From: Gnetum montanum
Taxonomy: Eukaryota; Streptophyta; Gnetopsida; Gnetales; Gnetaceae
Assembly (NCBI GenBank): GCA_015680685.1
Contig: MNCI01004659.1
Span: forward strand, 39,122 to 103,121
Length of the DNA: 64,000 bases
Direction: 5' to 3'
Both the position numbers and the translations under genes were made by a program. Below the pieces are notes generated by a model. It had not been told where the DNA came from. It made no database searches and was given only the letters and a program-made list of their open reading frames with translations. Below, piece after piece: positions 46,331-57,110 of this stretch. The stretch's first letter is position 1, and each line of letters starts with the position of its first letter.

Positions 46331-46920
46331 TATAGGCACCTTTGAATTTCAGAGTCATCTGCATAGTGTTTGCATGCTTTGATTTATGTGCCTTTTATGG
46401 CCCAAATTTTTTGCACACAGTTGCACCCTATATCACTGCACATGATGCATGGAACTCTCTTCTTCTAAATCTTTCCAAATGCATTTTCTTTTGAAATCTC
46501 CAAGAAAAGATCTTGAATTTCCAATTGTGAATCAATGGTACTTAGCCAAGCCCTTCCAATGATGGTTGGAAAGTCCCCCTTACAATTTTCAACATGGATC
46601 ACTAGGAAGTTGGCAAGATAGGATCATCCATAGATGGCAGTCACAATGTCCTTCTAATTTCAAGGGAATGATGATGGATTGGTCTACTAACTCAATATAG
46701 ATGTTACTCTTCTTGAGTGGAGGTAGGTTCTAGGCTTTATGTGTCTCATGAGAAATCAAATTAACACTAGAGCTTAAATCCAGAAGAGCTTTGCAAGGCT
46801 CATTTCTAGTGATTTGAAGATTCATTAAGGGACTTCCAAGATTAGATCTTTTCCTAGGAAGATGACCAACCTTTATCCAATTAGTTATCACATGGGTTAA
46901 CATGATGGTATGCACCTTGA
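46331..46920 (-). pseudogene. RE3 retropepsin domain (active site altered)
   Basis: The stretch 46730-46915 reads VGHLPRKRSNLGSPLMNLQ and then PCKALLDLSSSVNLIS. The active-site DSG of RE1 and RE2 is DLS here, so the catalytic glycine and serine positions are changed. The second half (near 46490-46640) keeps the region equivalent to RE1's WSYPANF and IIMGSAWLST with substitutions. Confidence 0.75.
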
Positions 46921-49455
46921 AAGGTGATTAGTTTGAAGGGGACTCGAATCGATTGGATGTAGAGGATGAGGAAGAAGTAGGTTATTAGCCACATGGGTGT
47001 GTGAGGGGTTTGTAGGACTATTGGTTTAGAGGAATGGTCTTTTTCTGGGTCTAGGTTCTGAAATACTCGGTGAAGGAGCTAATTGTAAGTTAATGGCCTT
47101 GGTAGTATTATGTTGCTACAGCTAGGCTAGAATTTCACCCTACATTGATGGAGCAAGTGGTAATTAGGTTGAGGGCAGAGGGACATGAGCAGAAGGATGA
47201 GGAGGATGATAAGGATATGAGGATTCCCCTCTTGGAGATGGGGAACAAGCTCTATAGTACTCAAAATGTTAGTAGTGGTGTTGAAAAAAAGAGTGACTGG
47301 AAGAGTCACATGAAGAAATGGTTTGCTAAACATAGTACCCATATGGATCAGATTATTTATAAGGGTACTACTACCTTGGTGGTGGCATCCCCCAAAACTA
47401 TGGGTGTTGCCACTGATGATACTACTCAAGTAGTTGTGGTGGAGCTCCACTTAAATAATATGCTTATAGTTGGTGAAATGCCTTGGGTTACCTTGAGGAT
47501 AAGACAACCTTCAAGGTGCTTAGCTTCTCACTAATATAGGATTTAGAGCATACACCCTAGATTACTACAAGCTTGACACAATAGGGAAACATCCCTTAGG
47601 AAGTTCATATCGGTAGATATCACATCCACCATCATCATCTGATTCAGACTCCACAAAATCTTCTATGCTAGTAGCTTTTCCCTTACCCCTTTGATGGGCA
47701 CATTTAGCTTCCTTCCTTCTCCTACAATCATGATCACTCCTTTGCTCTTTGGATTCCTCTACACTTTTTAGAGTTTCTTAGAACTTTTCATCCAAAGAGT
47801 CCTGCATTTTATCTACCTTAGCCAAAATTTGAAAGATAGATTTCTAGATTGGCAGAGTTTTTCATTGTACCACTTCATCAACTGGTGCCTCCTCATTATC
47901 AACAAACTAAACTTTACTTTTTCTGATGGAAGGATGATACTTGCACTCTACACTTTCTCTTTTTTTGAGCTCTCCTTCTTCTTTAGCAACCTACTTAATA
48001 AGTCTTTGCATCTAATGGGCTCTTAATTCTAATAATCTCCCTTGGGCATAGATCCCAAGAGTTCTCCTCATTTATGATCAAAGCCCATCTATGATATGAC
48101 AAAGTTGCTCCCTTTGAGAATAACAATGGTTAGGACATCTATGTAAAAGGGAATAATATTTTCCCATGACTACATCTAAGGGTTTATGTATTCCTTGTCA
48201 CCAACCTTGGATTTTCTTTCTTAAGTTGGACACTTAAGAGTACATTTGATATTTATTATTAAATAGCATAAGCATTGTACTCCATCTACAGATTAATTCT
48301 AGCTCCAAGGAGTAGTACCAAATTTTTGTTTCTTTTATGAGTGTCCTGGGAAATAGCTTAAGTTTTTGTTAATCATTTTCTATGTTCTGCAAGGCACAAG
48401 CATCATGAAGGACTTGTAAATGATTCTGCAGATTTGAATTGTATTCCCTCCTCAAACTTGAAAATATTGTTCATATCCAACTACCTTTTTTGACTATCTT
48501 TCACATCCTTCATCAAAATTCTTACTACCTCTATGCTGTTTAGCATGTTTCAAGTAGCAACCAAAGGCTCATCATAGTCATGGCCTCTATGATAACCATG
48601 ATGTCTATGATGCCCTTTATTATTCCTTCTCTTGTGGTGGTGGGCCTTCCTTGAATGTCCATGCCCTTGATCTTGATCATCCCGATGGGCCATATTATAA
48701 CAATCATTTCTATTCCACTAGTCACCTCCATCATGATCATGCCCTCTGTAGCTTCAATAAAAGCTTGAGAAAAAAGAAGATAATGGTGAATGAAAGGAGG
48801 AAGAAGGACTAGCACCACCATAGTGCCTACCATGCCCTCTTCGATGGTCATGGCCATCATCATCATGATGCCTATCCTTGTCCCTATCATGACTTCCATC
48901 TTTGGATCCCCCATGATCATAGGATCCACTCTTGCCTAAACCAGGATTATTTACAATGGACTATAAGCTCTGGTTCAAGCCTCCTTCATCGAAACAAAAG
49001 AAAGGAAAGTTAGTGAAATGAGAACTCCTAGAGAAGGGATCCTCACTATCTCTTTGGTTCATCAGGAACAAGAGGTTATTAAATTGTTTCTCCTTCGAAG
49101 TTTCATGATGCTTCTCCTATTGTTGATCAATTTTGCATTGTGCTTCAGTGGGATGATGATTTCTTGAGTCATGCTCTTGCACAATGTATTCAATATGGAT
49201 CCCTTGGATGCCCAACCATGTAAGAGTTTGGAGTAGCATCCGAGAAACTGATTGATCAAACAACAACACAACGTTATTCTTCATGTCCCTTCACTACAAC
49301 TGGTCATCCTAGTGTAGGATGAACATGAAATTGAACACATACTCATTGAGATGAGTATATACAACACGACATTTTTGGGGCATTGGCTAATTTGATTGTT
49401 CATTCCTTGGATTGGATGTGTGCTCAAACATAGGTGAAAAATCATGTGACAATAA
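46921..49455 (-). pseudogene. RE3 gag (broken)
   Basis: The N-terminal block QKCRVVYTHLNEYV (near 49340-49380) matches RE1's QECRVVYKHLDEYV. An Arg/His/Asp/Gly-rich linker spans 48540-48930. The capsid-like region starts at DEPLVAT and LDMNNIFKFEEG (about 48450-48580). Later blocks match RE1: the charged KEEGEL-type segment near 47960-48000 and the C..C....H motif near 47600. A Pro/His-rich tail lies at 47130-47450. The start codon is uncertain: ATGs at about 49455 and 49431 are both possible. Stops and shifts are frequent. Confidence 0.78.
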
Positions 49456-49596
49456 GACATTTTTGAATCAAAAGAAAATTAATTGTATGCTTTTCACAAT
49501 TATTGTTAGTGTTAGAATGATTGCAACTTTGAGGTTCAATCCAACGATGTTGAATGATTTTTACTAAGTTCTAGAAGCACATGAAACTAAATAAAA

Positions 49597-49615
49597 TCCC
49601 TAGCAATGATGCCAA
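49597..49615 (-). other. RE3 primer binding site
   Basis: The minus strand reads TTGGCATCATTGCTAGGGA next to the LTR end at 49616. It is a decayed tRNA-Asp-type site, with changes mostly of the C-to-T or G-to-A kind relative to RE1. Confidence 0.75.
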
Positions 49616-49978
49616 TGATAAGCAACAAGCATATCCTACGTCCAACCATATGAATCACTAACATTCACTCAATGATCCAGTCAAATTCCAAAGACTTTAG
49701 GTTTTGGTGTACACTAATTCTAAGAGGTAAAACTAACCATTGTAATTTTTTTCTTCCTAGTTCCACTTGTGAAGTTTAATGGTATGGTTAAGTTGAATTG
49801 AGGTACATGATTTTTATCATTTTTTCTTTTATGTTCTAAGTTACCTAAGAATAAAGAATAAAGTATAAAGTATTTAATTGCTAACTTAATATAATAGCTA
49901 GCTAATATTTAACTAATCCTTACATAAGCATTCATTCCCACTTGTTGTACACATCCTGAATGCTTATAATACTACTAG
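49616..49978 (-). repeat. RE3 5' LTR, PBS-side part
   Basis: Starts TGATAAGCAACAAGCATATCC, matching 15135 and 4890 onward. It is interrupted at 49978 by RE5. The last five bases, actag, are the left duplication of RE5. Confidence 0.85.
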
Positions 49979-49998
49979 TGATGAGTCATGATTTGCCT

Positions 49999-50090
49999 AG
50001 CCTTAACATCAGAGCCTTGACATTGGAGCCTTATTATTCGAGCCTTGTATCAGAGCCTTGTTATTGGTGCCTTGACATTGGATACATGAT
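49999..50090 (+). repeat. Short U3 tandem repeats of RE5 (GAGCCTTGACATTG type)
   Basis: Six GCCTT-headed units of about 14-17 bp lie upstream of the TATA box, such as AGAGCCTTGACATTGG, AGCCTTATTATTCG and TGCCTTGACATTGG. Several contain TTGAC. A TTACGTCAT motif at 50120-50128 resembles a bZIP site. The 3' LTR has a decayed version (53556-53640). Confidence 0.6.
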
Positions 50091-50144
50091 GTCAGGGCCA
50101 AGAAACAACATTGGATATCTTACGTCATAGGCTATACTTCGGCC

Positions 50145-50154
50145 TATAAATATA
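50145..50154 (+). promoter_or_regulatory. TATA box of the RE5 5' LTR
   Basis: TATAAATATA, about 165 bases into the LTR, identical in the 3' LTR. Confidence 0.7.
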
Positions 50155-50891
50155 GTGCTCAAGCTCATAATTTCCATATAGGCTTTCAGTCAGAGTAGCA
50201 GAGCTTTTGTAGTTTATTTTCTCTAGAGTTAGAATATTTTCTGAATGCCCGTAGTGTGATGTTTGTAATTGTACAACACCTTTATTCAAGTGTGACATAC
50301 TTGGACATGTTCCATGATGAGTAATAAAGATTGAGATTACTTTCATCATTATGGCATCCACTTAGATTATTGTTGCCTTTAACTATTTACTACTTTCTTT
50401 AGTTAATTATTTTCATTTATTGTTGTTTACTATTCCTGTTATCAAGCAGAATGCATACACCTTAATCACAAGTGTTTAAGTGGAAGCACTTGGTAATCCA
50501 AACGTGTATCATTTGGCACAATTAGTGATGCACACTTGACAATCCTAGAAGTAGCCTCACGAAGTCCAAGACGTGTATAGATGATTAAGTGTAGATACTC
50601 ACTATCCATAGGGTAGTATAGATCTTATTTTCCATTATTCATTAGTTTAATTACTCCATCTCTTTATCATCATTAGAAGTAGCATAGAATTAGGAACGAC
50701 ATCATATGCCTTAATTTGGACTAAACCATACATGATAAAGCTACCACTAGTCTACCTGGGAAGATAGAAAACTGCGATCAAGCAGAGCGATCTAGATGCC
50801 ACAATTAGTCCCATCCATGGAATTCGATCGAATCATGTGTGAACACTTGTGATTCATATGGTTGAGCAGAGCAGTACCTCATTGCTCATCA

Positions 50892-50910
50892 TTGGTATCG
50901 TTGTCAGGGA
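50892..50910 (+). other. RE5 primer binding site
   Basis: TTGGTATCGTTGTCAGGGA directly follows the 5' LTR, a slightly diverged tRNA-Asp-type site. Confidence 0.8.
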
Positions 50911-50959
50911 TGGTGCTAGTTATCTAGATTAGTTATATTATACATGATCATTGTAAAAA

Positions 50960-52915
50960 GTATTAACGATATATCTTTTAGAAACTCTTAGCTCACACAC
51001 ACCATAAATCAAGAATAATTTCTCTCTCACATGGAAGTGACTATGTGTTGTATAGTGAACACATTCATTAGAGAAATAATGAAATATACGATGAAGAAGA
51101 TTGGAGTGATCAACCTTATGCAAGGGTTTCTTATGTTCATGACCACCTTGATGAGACTCAAAGACTACATTCATCTAAGGAAAAAAATCTTGGAGAATAT
51201 GATGTAAGTCCTAGACTAGGAAAGGCCTCAAGACCTAAGACCTCCTCAAAACCTTGAAACTATAAATCAAAGGACCATGAAGAACACCATAGAAGCCTTG
51301 GAAATTCTTTTAGTTCCTCATCTTCCCCTTTCCCTTCAATGTCTAGTTCTAATGAAGATGAACATAGGTGTAGAGATAGAGCTCCACTAAAGGATTAGAA
51401 TAAAAGTAAAAATTGAACCCATAGACACACTCAAGGTCATCAACATGAACACAAGTCCAATCATCACCATCAACCAAATAGAGATTTTCATCACAACTCG
51501 TCTAATGATGATGAACCCTTCTTGGCTACCAAGAGCCTAATTTAGATCATAGAGGTAGTAAAGATATCATGTAGGCATCACAAAAAGAGTCATCTATTGA
51601 AGCTTGACATGAATAATATTTCTAAATTTGCAAGAGGCTATGATTTAGATCCATAACATCATTTACAAGCCTTCCAGGATGCCTATATTTGTTATAATGT
51701 TGAAAGTGAATTGCAAAAGCTTAAGCTCTTTCCAAGGACACTAATTGAAAGAGCCAAAGTGTGGTATCAATTTTTGAAACCAAATTCAATCCGAAAATGG
51801 TCTACAATGCTAGAACTTTTGAGTGAGAAATACCAAACCTATGCAAAAGTGTCCAGCCTGAGGAGATGGATCCAAGAGTGGAAACAAGAATAACATGACC
51901 CTAGGACATGGACTTAGATAGATATTACACCTTATTGAATAGATGCCCAGGCCATGGGTTCTCTGAGGAAAGGTAAATTTGCCACATCATAGATGGACTT
52001 CATAATGAAATAAAGGTGATCCTTGAGATGTATGCCCCAAGGCAATTATACAAGCTTTATAAGCCCATTAGATCAAAGAGCTAATAGAGCATATGGTAAA
52101 AGAAGAAGGAGAGATATGCAAATGAGAGAATGTCAAGAAACATCAATGGGACCTAACTCTTCAATCGAAGGAGGTCCAAATTTATGGTAAGGAGAATGAA
52201 ACTACTCTTGATAAGGTGATTCCGCAATAGACTTTGTCGATAAAGGAGTTTATTAATGATTTATAAGTAAATTTTAATAGGATGTCTAAATGGATAAATG
52301 GAAATGTCACAACTCTTATTAATATAGTCATGGAGAAGATCATGCAACACATGCCAAGTGAACATAATAAATAGAGGATACATAACCAAGAAACAGTTAA
52401 GAACGCTTTTTGATAAATGTAAAAAAGGGGCTAATGAAAAATGAGGCTAAAGACTCCACCACAAACGAAGATGATGGATGCAACCTATGTACATATGACC
52501 ATCTGAAGGGCCAATTCCCCATATTGTTGCATCTACAAGAGTATTCAATATGTGCATTAAATTTAAAATTTGTGCAAAAGCACAAGCCCAAGAGATTTCC
52601 TCTTTCACAAGGTAATTATAAATAGTCCCACAACCGATTGTACCATCCTAGGGAGAATTATTACTAGCCTCAACATAGTCATCAACTGTAGTGGCAACAA
52701 CCATAGTTGTGGGGGAGGCCACCACCAAATTATCCCTATCCTTCCTCCCCACTGAAACTTCATAGATACTATGTTCAACACCTTATTTCTCCAACTAGTT
52801 CTACATCCTCTACTTATAATCACCACTACCACTCTCCTGAGTACCATCAATTCATGGCATCCCCTAAAGGAGACACTTTTATAATCAAATCTTTTTGTTT
52901 ACTCCATCAATGACA
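50960..52915 (+). pseudogene. RE5 gag (broken)
   Basis: A His/Ser/Lys-rich linker (51250-51500) leads to NDDEPFLATKSL and the capsid-like core (51600-51893: LDMNNISKFARGYDLDP, HLQAFQDAYICYNVESELQK, ERAKVWYQFLKPNSIRKWS). It matches RE1 and RE2 closely. A charged stretch follows near 52080-52300, then CNLCTYDHLKGQFP (52480-52530), the counterpart of the C..C....H motif in RE1, and a Tyr/His/Pro-rich tail to 52915. Protease should come next in a full element but is absent. TAG/TAA codons and shifts break the frame. Confidence 0.8.
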
Positions 52916-53536
52916 CCCAATTGTGCACATCTTCATAACATTTTTTTAGTAAACTTCCCTTTTTATTATTGTGAATTATTACATCCTTTTCAATTATTTC
53001 CTTGTGTTAAAATTTTTCAAATTTAATGGATCTCTTATGTATTTTACCCTATTTTTCAACCTTCCTGCTAACACTACTAAAGGAATCAATCTACCACAAT
53101 CACAACCTAGCCAAGTGCAACCATTGACAAGATAAGGCATTTAATAATTATGTGTTATACATTGTATACTAATTGATGATTTTGTTGTGATTTCAATGAG
53201 AAGCATGGAATGGAAGCGAGACTATCTTCACCAAGGATGATGTAGCAATATGACACAATGAGGATTGTCCATGATCATTGGATCTTCTCTCTCATTCTTT
53301 AGCTGTCAAGAGGTGTTAGATGTTAATTTTTTTCCAGGGTGTTCACTTCTCTTATCATGAACATCCAATTTTGTAAAGCTTGTAACTTTGTACACTTGGG
53401 CACTGAGCACCTATCTATTTCACTTGAGTCAATTTTTATGTTAGTCAATAGTCCCATACCTACCTAATATTTTGTAAGGAACTTGTTCCCCATTTTGTTT
53501 AATTCAATGACAAGTTTTCATTTAGTTGTGGGGGTA
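52916..53536 (+). other. RE5 3' non-coding region with polypurine tract
   Basis: AT-rich sequence without recognisable coding. It ends in GTTGTGGGGGTA (53525-53536), the polypurine tract before the 3' LTR. This short tail is all that lies between gag and LTR. Confidence 0.65.
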
Positions 53537-54449
53537 TGATGAGTCATTATTTTCTTGGCCTTAACATCATGGTCTTGTATTAGAGCCTTGTTATTGATGA
53601 CCTAATGTCAAATACATGACATTAAAGCCCCAACATCGAATACGCAACGTTGGGGCTAGGATGCAACGTCAGATATCTAACATTGTAAGCTATACTCTGG
53701 CCTATAAATATAGTGCTTGAGCTCATGATTTCTATATATTTTTTCAATTAGAGTAGTGGAGCTCTTATAGTTTGTTTTCTCTAGATTTAGAATATTTTTT
53801 AAATGCCCATAGTGTGATGTTTTTAATTGTATGACACCTTTGTTTGAGCGTGACATACTTGGACATGTTACATGATTGGTAGTAAAGATCAAGATTATTT
53901 CTATCATTGCAACATCCACTTAGATTATTGTTGCATTCAATTATTTATTACTTTCTTTAGTTAATTATTTTCATTTATTGTTGTTTACTATTCTTGTTAT
54001 TAAGTAGAATGCATATGCCTTAATCACAAGCATTTAAGTGGAAGTACTTGGTAATCTAGATGTGTATCATTTGGCAAAACTAGTGATGTACACTTGACAA
54101 TCCTAGAAGTAGCCTCACGATGTCCAAGAAGTGTACAAATGATTAAGTGCAGATACTCATCATCCATAAGCTATTTTCGATCTTATTTTTCATTATTCAT
54201 TAGTTTAATTAATCCATCTCTTTATCATCATTAGGAGTAGCATAGAATTAGGAACAACATCATATGCCTCACTTTGGACTAAACCATATGTGACAAAGCT
54301 ACCACTAGTCCAAGTGGGAAGACAACGAATTGTGATCAAGCGTAGCGATTTAGATACCACAACTAGCCCCATCCATGGAATTCTACCAGATCATGCATAA
54401 ATGCTTATGATTGGTATGGTTGAGCATAGGGCTACCTTGCTTCTCATCA
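53537..54449 (+). repeat. RE5 3' LTR (913 bp)
   Basis: Begins TGATGAGTCATTATTTTC and ends CTCATCA. The TATA box is at 53703-53712. The two LTRs differ by many substitutions but are equal in length. Confidence 0.92.
53703..53712 (+). promoter_or_regulatory. TATA box of the RE5 3' LTR
   Basis: TATAAATATA in the same context as the 5' copy. Confidence 0.65.
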
Positions 54450-54997
54450 ACTGGGTTACCAAATGTTAAGTGTTACTAGGATTACCAAGCATTACACATA
54501 TGCTTGAAGTGGTTGTACTTATGTTTACTATTTAATTTTGCTTAATTAATTACTTAAAACATTAAAGGAAATTGCATGAAATATTAAATGCTTAAAGAAA
54601 ATAATTAATTTAGTCCAACTCCTGCAAGGTTTGATCAAAAAGCTCATCTTTATTACTGCACACATTGAAGTGCTCAAGTACAATAGTGCTCAAATAAAGA
54701 TCTATACACTCTTTGACTCCTACTATGGGCACTTAGAAAATATTCTAACTTCTAAATAGGAAAAATATATGAAATTCATTACTACTATGAGACTTGATGC
54801 CATAAATGTAGTGGAAGATGCATATTTATAAGCAAAAACAAGACGCCTCATCAACGAGCACATGTTAATAGGTCAAACCCTACATTGACAGGATCACGTC
54901 AATGAGATCATGTTGATGGCATCCCATCAACAAGATCCCATTGATGAGGTCGTGTCAATTACATCCTATCAACATGACCAAACCATGCAACTCATCA
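54450..54997 (-). repeat. RE3 5' LTR, start-side part
   Basis: Resumes after RE5 with the sequence of 15475 onward (GGATTACCAAGCATT). It ends CTCATCA at 54997. It holds the TATA box and a long run of GTCAATGAG/TTGATGGGATC units (54845-54975). Joined to 49616-49978 it gives about 910 bp. The first five bases are RE5's right duplication. Confidence 0.85.
54821..54830 (-). promoter_or_regulatory. TATA box of the RE3 5' LTR
   Basis: The minus strand reads TTATAAATAT. RE5 now separates it from the primer site and genes of RE3. Confidence 0.6.
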
Positions 54998-55492
54998 CCT
55001 ATTTAATGTTTATGATTCCATGCACTTTACTTTCACTATTATTAAGAGGAATGAATATGATTGATTTCAAGCATTAAGTGTAGTTTTTTGGTAACCTAGT
55101 AGTGTTATCACTTGGTACACCTAGTAGTGGTACACTTGGTAATCCCAATGATGACTACATGAGTCCAAGGCATGTATGGTAAATCAGGATCAAATATCCA
55201 TCACCTTAGAATAGACTAGATTCATTTACTATTTTTCTTAGAATTAGAACTATTTCCACTTTACCATCTTAGCTAGGAGAAATGGCCTATCAACATCACA
55301 GTATCATATAAATCACCAAGAGCTAAACCATACATGTAAGACTTCACTAGCTCCACATGGGAAGACAATGATCTTAAGTAGGAACCAATTACTAGCAAAA
55401 TCATGTTACCTCATCCATGGATTATGATCGGGTTATGCATGAAACACTTATGACTTGTATGGTTGGATGTTGAATTGTTCCACCACTCATTA
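54998..55492 (+). repeat. RE2 3' LTR, second part
   Basis: Begins with RE3's right duplication (cctat) and continues TTAATGTTTATGATTCC, exactly the sequence that follows CCTAG in the RE2 5' LTR at 6391-6431. It then extends about 460 bp further, resembling the end of the RE5 LTR, to CTCATTA. The atgga duplication follows. Confidence 0.88.
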
Positions 55493-56354
55493 ATGGATAT
55501 GGGCTGCAATTGAATGGGGTAGGGTTAGTGAGAATGAGGATTGGGATGGAGGCAAGAAAGGATCACATTTGTAGGTAGGGCGATGGTTGGTGTGATAGTG
55601 GGAAATGAGGTATGGATTGGAATAAGGGTAGTGGTGGGAGTGATACATCTTTTACAGGCAAGGCACATCATGAATTGTGGATAATATCTCTATCATCTAG
55701 GATTTCGATGAGAGGTTGCAGAGTATTAGGGATCTTATACAAATAAGGACAAGATAAGAATTAGGTTCTTGTAACAAGCCATCATCTTAATGAGGTATGA
55801 TTAGAGTTATGAAAGGATGCCAACATCATATAAGAGGATGTAGCAGTGAAGGTAGGATCCACTTCTTTCAATAGTTGGGTAGAGTAGTTTAGTCCTTACA
55901 TTGAAGCAACAAAAAATGACAATGTGCAACTTGATCCTACATCTATTATTTGGTCTAGGTGGGTGTTGATATGGCTATTGAGTCATTTAGCAAAGCTTGA
56001 GTGCATAGTTGTGTTCTTTGAGTAGCAACACTTTAGGGCACTCATACAGACCAGCTTGTCCATATTGCTCATGTTGTAATATGCAAGTCATTGGCGTAAT
56101 ACCAATGGGTATGCTAATGTAATATTGTTATATTCACCCTAGTGTGTAATCTTGTGTTTGAAGAATATTGTTGTTATTTAAAGCTAATTAGAGTAGATAT
56201 ATTGTTATCTGATTTTTCTCTCTTTAGTTTTTAGCTATCATATGCTTGTGGAACAACATCTAACTTTCCAATTATAGTAAGTTTACATCAAAGGTTCTAC
56301 ACTTCACCCATACTTATTTTTTATTAATATATTTTAATTAACAAAGAAAATACA
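55493..56354. other. Unrecognised flank right of RE2
   Basis: The first five bases are RE2's duplication. The first 150 bases are G-rich and purine-rich on the plus strand (GGGGTAGGG, GGTGGGAGTG). No coding or repeat signature was recognised. It is the right half of the DNA into which RE2 inserted, the left half being 5811-6005. Confidence 0.5.
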
Positions 56355-57110
56355 AGATGAAATCCCTTAGTCTATGCTATTTACAAATGATATTATGTTG
56401 ATAGATACAATTTGAGAAAATATTACTTTTAAAATAGAGAAATGGAGACATGCTTTAGAATTAAAAAGCTTAAAAATTAGCAAAAGTAAAACAAAATATA
56501 TAGAATATTAAAAATAATGATGAAATAGAAATAATAATTCAAGGCCAAAAAAGTTCTCCTTGTAAATGGTTTTGCTACCTAGGGTTAATCTTTTAATCAA
56601 ATGATGAAATTGATAAAGATATAAGAAATAGAATTGAGGCATGAAGGTCAAAATAGAGATAGGTTATTAATGTTCTATGTGATAAAAAAATACTAATAAA
56701 ACTAAAGGAGGAGTTTTATAGGACATCAATCAGGCTTGCTATCTTATATGATGTTGAATGTTGAGCATTACAAAAGAAACATGAACAACAAAGTAGTGTG
56801 GTAGAAATATGAATGCTTAGATGAATCTTGAATGTTACCAAAAAAATATAAATTGCATAATACAAACATTAAAGGAAGACTTGGATTGGGTTCTATTTCA
56901 AATAAGCCACAAGAACGGTGGTTTAAATAGTTTCTATATGTAAAGAAGATTAGACAATGAGCCTACAAAAGAAAAGGTTGCTACATCATTGTTCCAGATA
57001 ATTTTAAAAATACAAATAAACAAAGATCTAGCTCTTTAGATAGGAAAACAATGAAAAATAACTCATGTAGCTAAACCCAGTTTGTTTAGATAAGGCTAGG
57101 ATGATGATGA
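56355..57110 (+). pseudogene. RTE-like LINE reverse transcriptase, 3' fragment
   Basis: The frame begins just before the catalytic box, which reads MLFTNDIMLID (family: FADD). It continues with IEKWRHALELKSLKISKSKT, the block before the RT thumb, then CYLGLI. The tail has DIRNRIEA, VLCDKKILIKLKEEFYRTSI and LAILYDVEC, a pattern common in plant RTE-type LINEs. The last part (RLGLGSISNKPQERWFK) matches the family's C-terminal region. The upstream RT and endonuclease are missing, as expected for a 5'-truncated LINE. The first catalytic Asp pair is damaged (TND for ADD). Confidence 0.75.

Larger units (their letters stand above)
49979..50891 (+). repeat. RE5 5' LTR (913 bp)
   Basis: Begins TGATGAGTCATGATTTGCC and ends GCTCATCA. 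The TATA box is at 50145-50154. It aligns over its whole length with 53537-54449. Confidence 0.92.
49979..54449 (+). mobile_element. RE5: gag-only, non-autonomous Athila-like element
   Basis: Two LTRs of equal length (913 bp) flank an internal region of 2645 bp. The ends are TGATGAG...CTCATCA, and the flanks are actag (49974-49978) and actgg (54450-54454), a 5-bp duplication with one mismatch. The primer site and polypurine tract are both present. The internal region holds only a decayed gag; no protease, RT or integrase motif occurs in any frame. It would depend on Pol from a related element such as RE1 or RE3. It sits between the TATA box and primer site of RE3's 5' LTR. Confidence 0.9.
15135..54997 (-). 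mobile_element. RE3: Athila-like LTR retrotransposon nested in the RE2 3' LTR
   Basis: The left edge is TGATGAGCAA (15135) and the right edge CTCATCA (54991-54997). The flanks carry cctag (15130-15134) and cctat (54998-55002), a 5-bp duplication with one mismatch, and the RE2 LTR continues across it. On the minus strand the order is 5' LTR (right, split by RE5), primer site, gag, protease, RT, RNase H, integrase, A/T-rich tract, spacer, internal promoter, env-like ORF (split by RE4), an unrelated island and 3' LTR (left). Without RE4 and RE5 it is about 13.7 kb. All genes are broken. Confidence 0.88.
6006..55492 (+). mobile_element. RE2: Athila-like LTR element lacking RT, RNase H and integrase, split by RE3
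   Basis: The element starts at TGATAAATTG (6006) and its 3' LTR starts at TGATAAATCA (14726). It ends in CTCATTA at 55492 after an interruption by RE3 (15135-54997). The 5-bp duplication atgga is perfect (6001-6005 and 55493-55497). Without RE3 it is about 9.6 kb. The internal order is gag, protease, T-rich tract, spacer, internal promoter, env-like ORF, polypurine tract, 3' LTR. The RT-RNase H-integrase block expected after protease is missing, and the 5' LTR is cut short at 6431, removing the primer site. It needs proteins from other elements and can no longer prime. Confidence 0.88.

Noticed and set aside
48540-48929. Open frame of 129 residues on the minus strand, rich in Met and Ile, looking like a membrane protein
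   Set aside because: It is an out-of-frame reading of RE3's Arg/His/Asp/Gly-rich gag linker; the neighbouring frame matches gag in RE1 and RE5.
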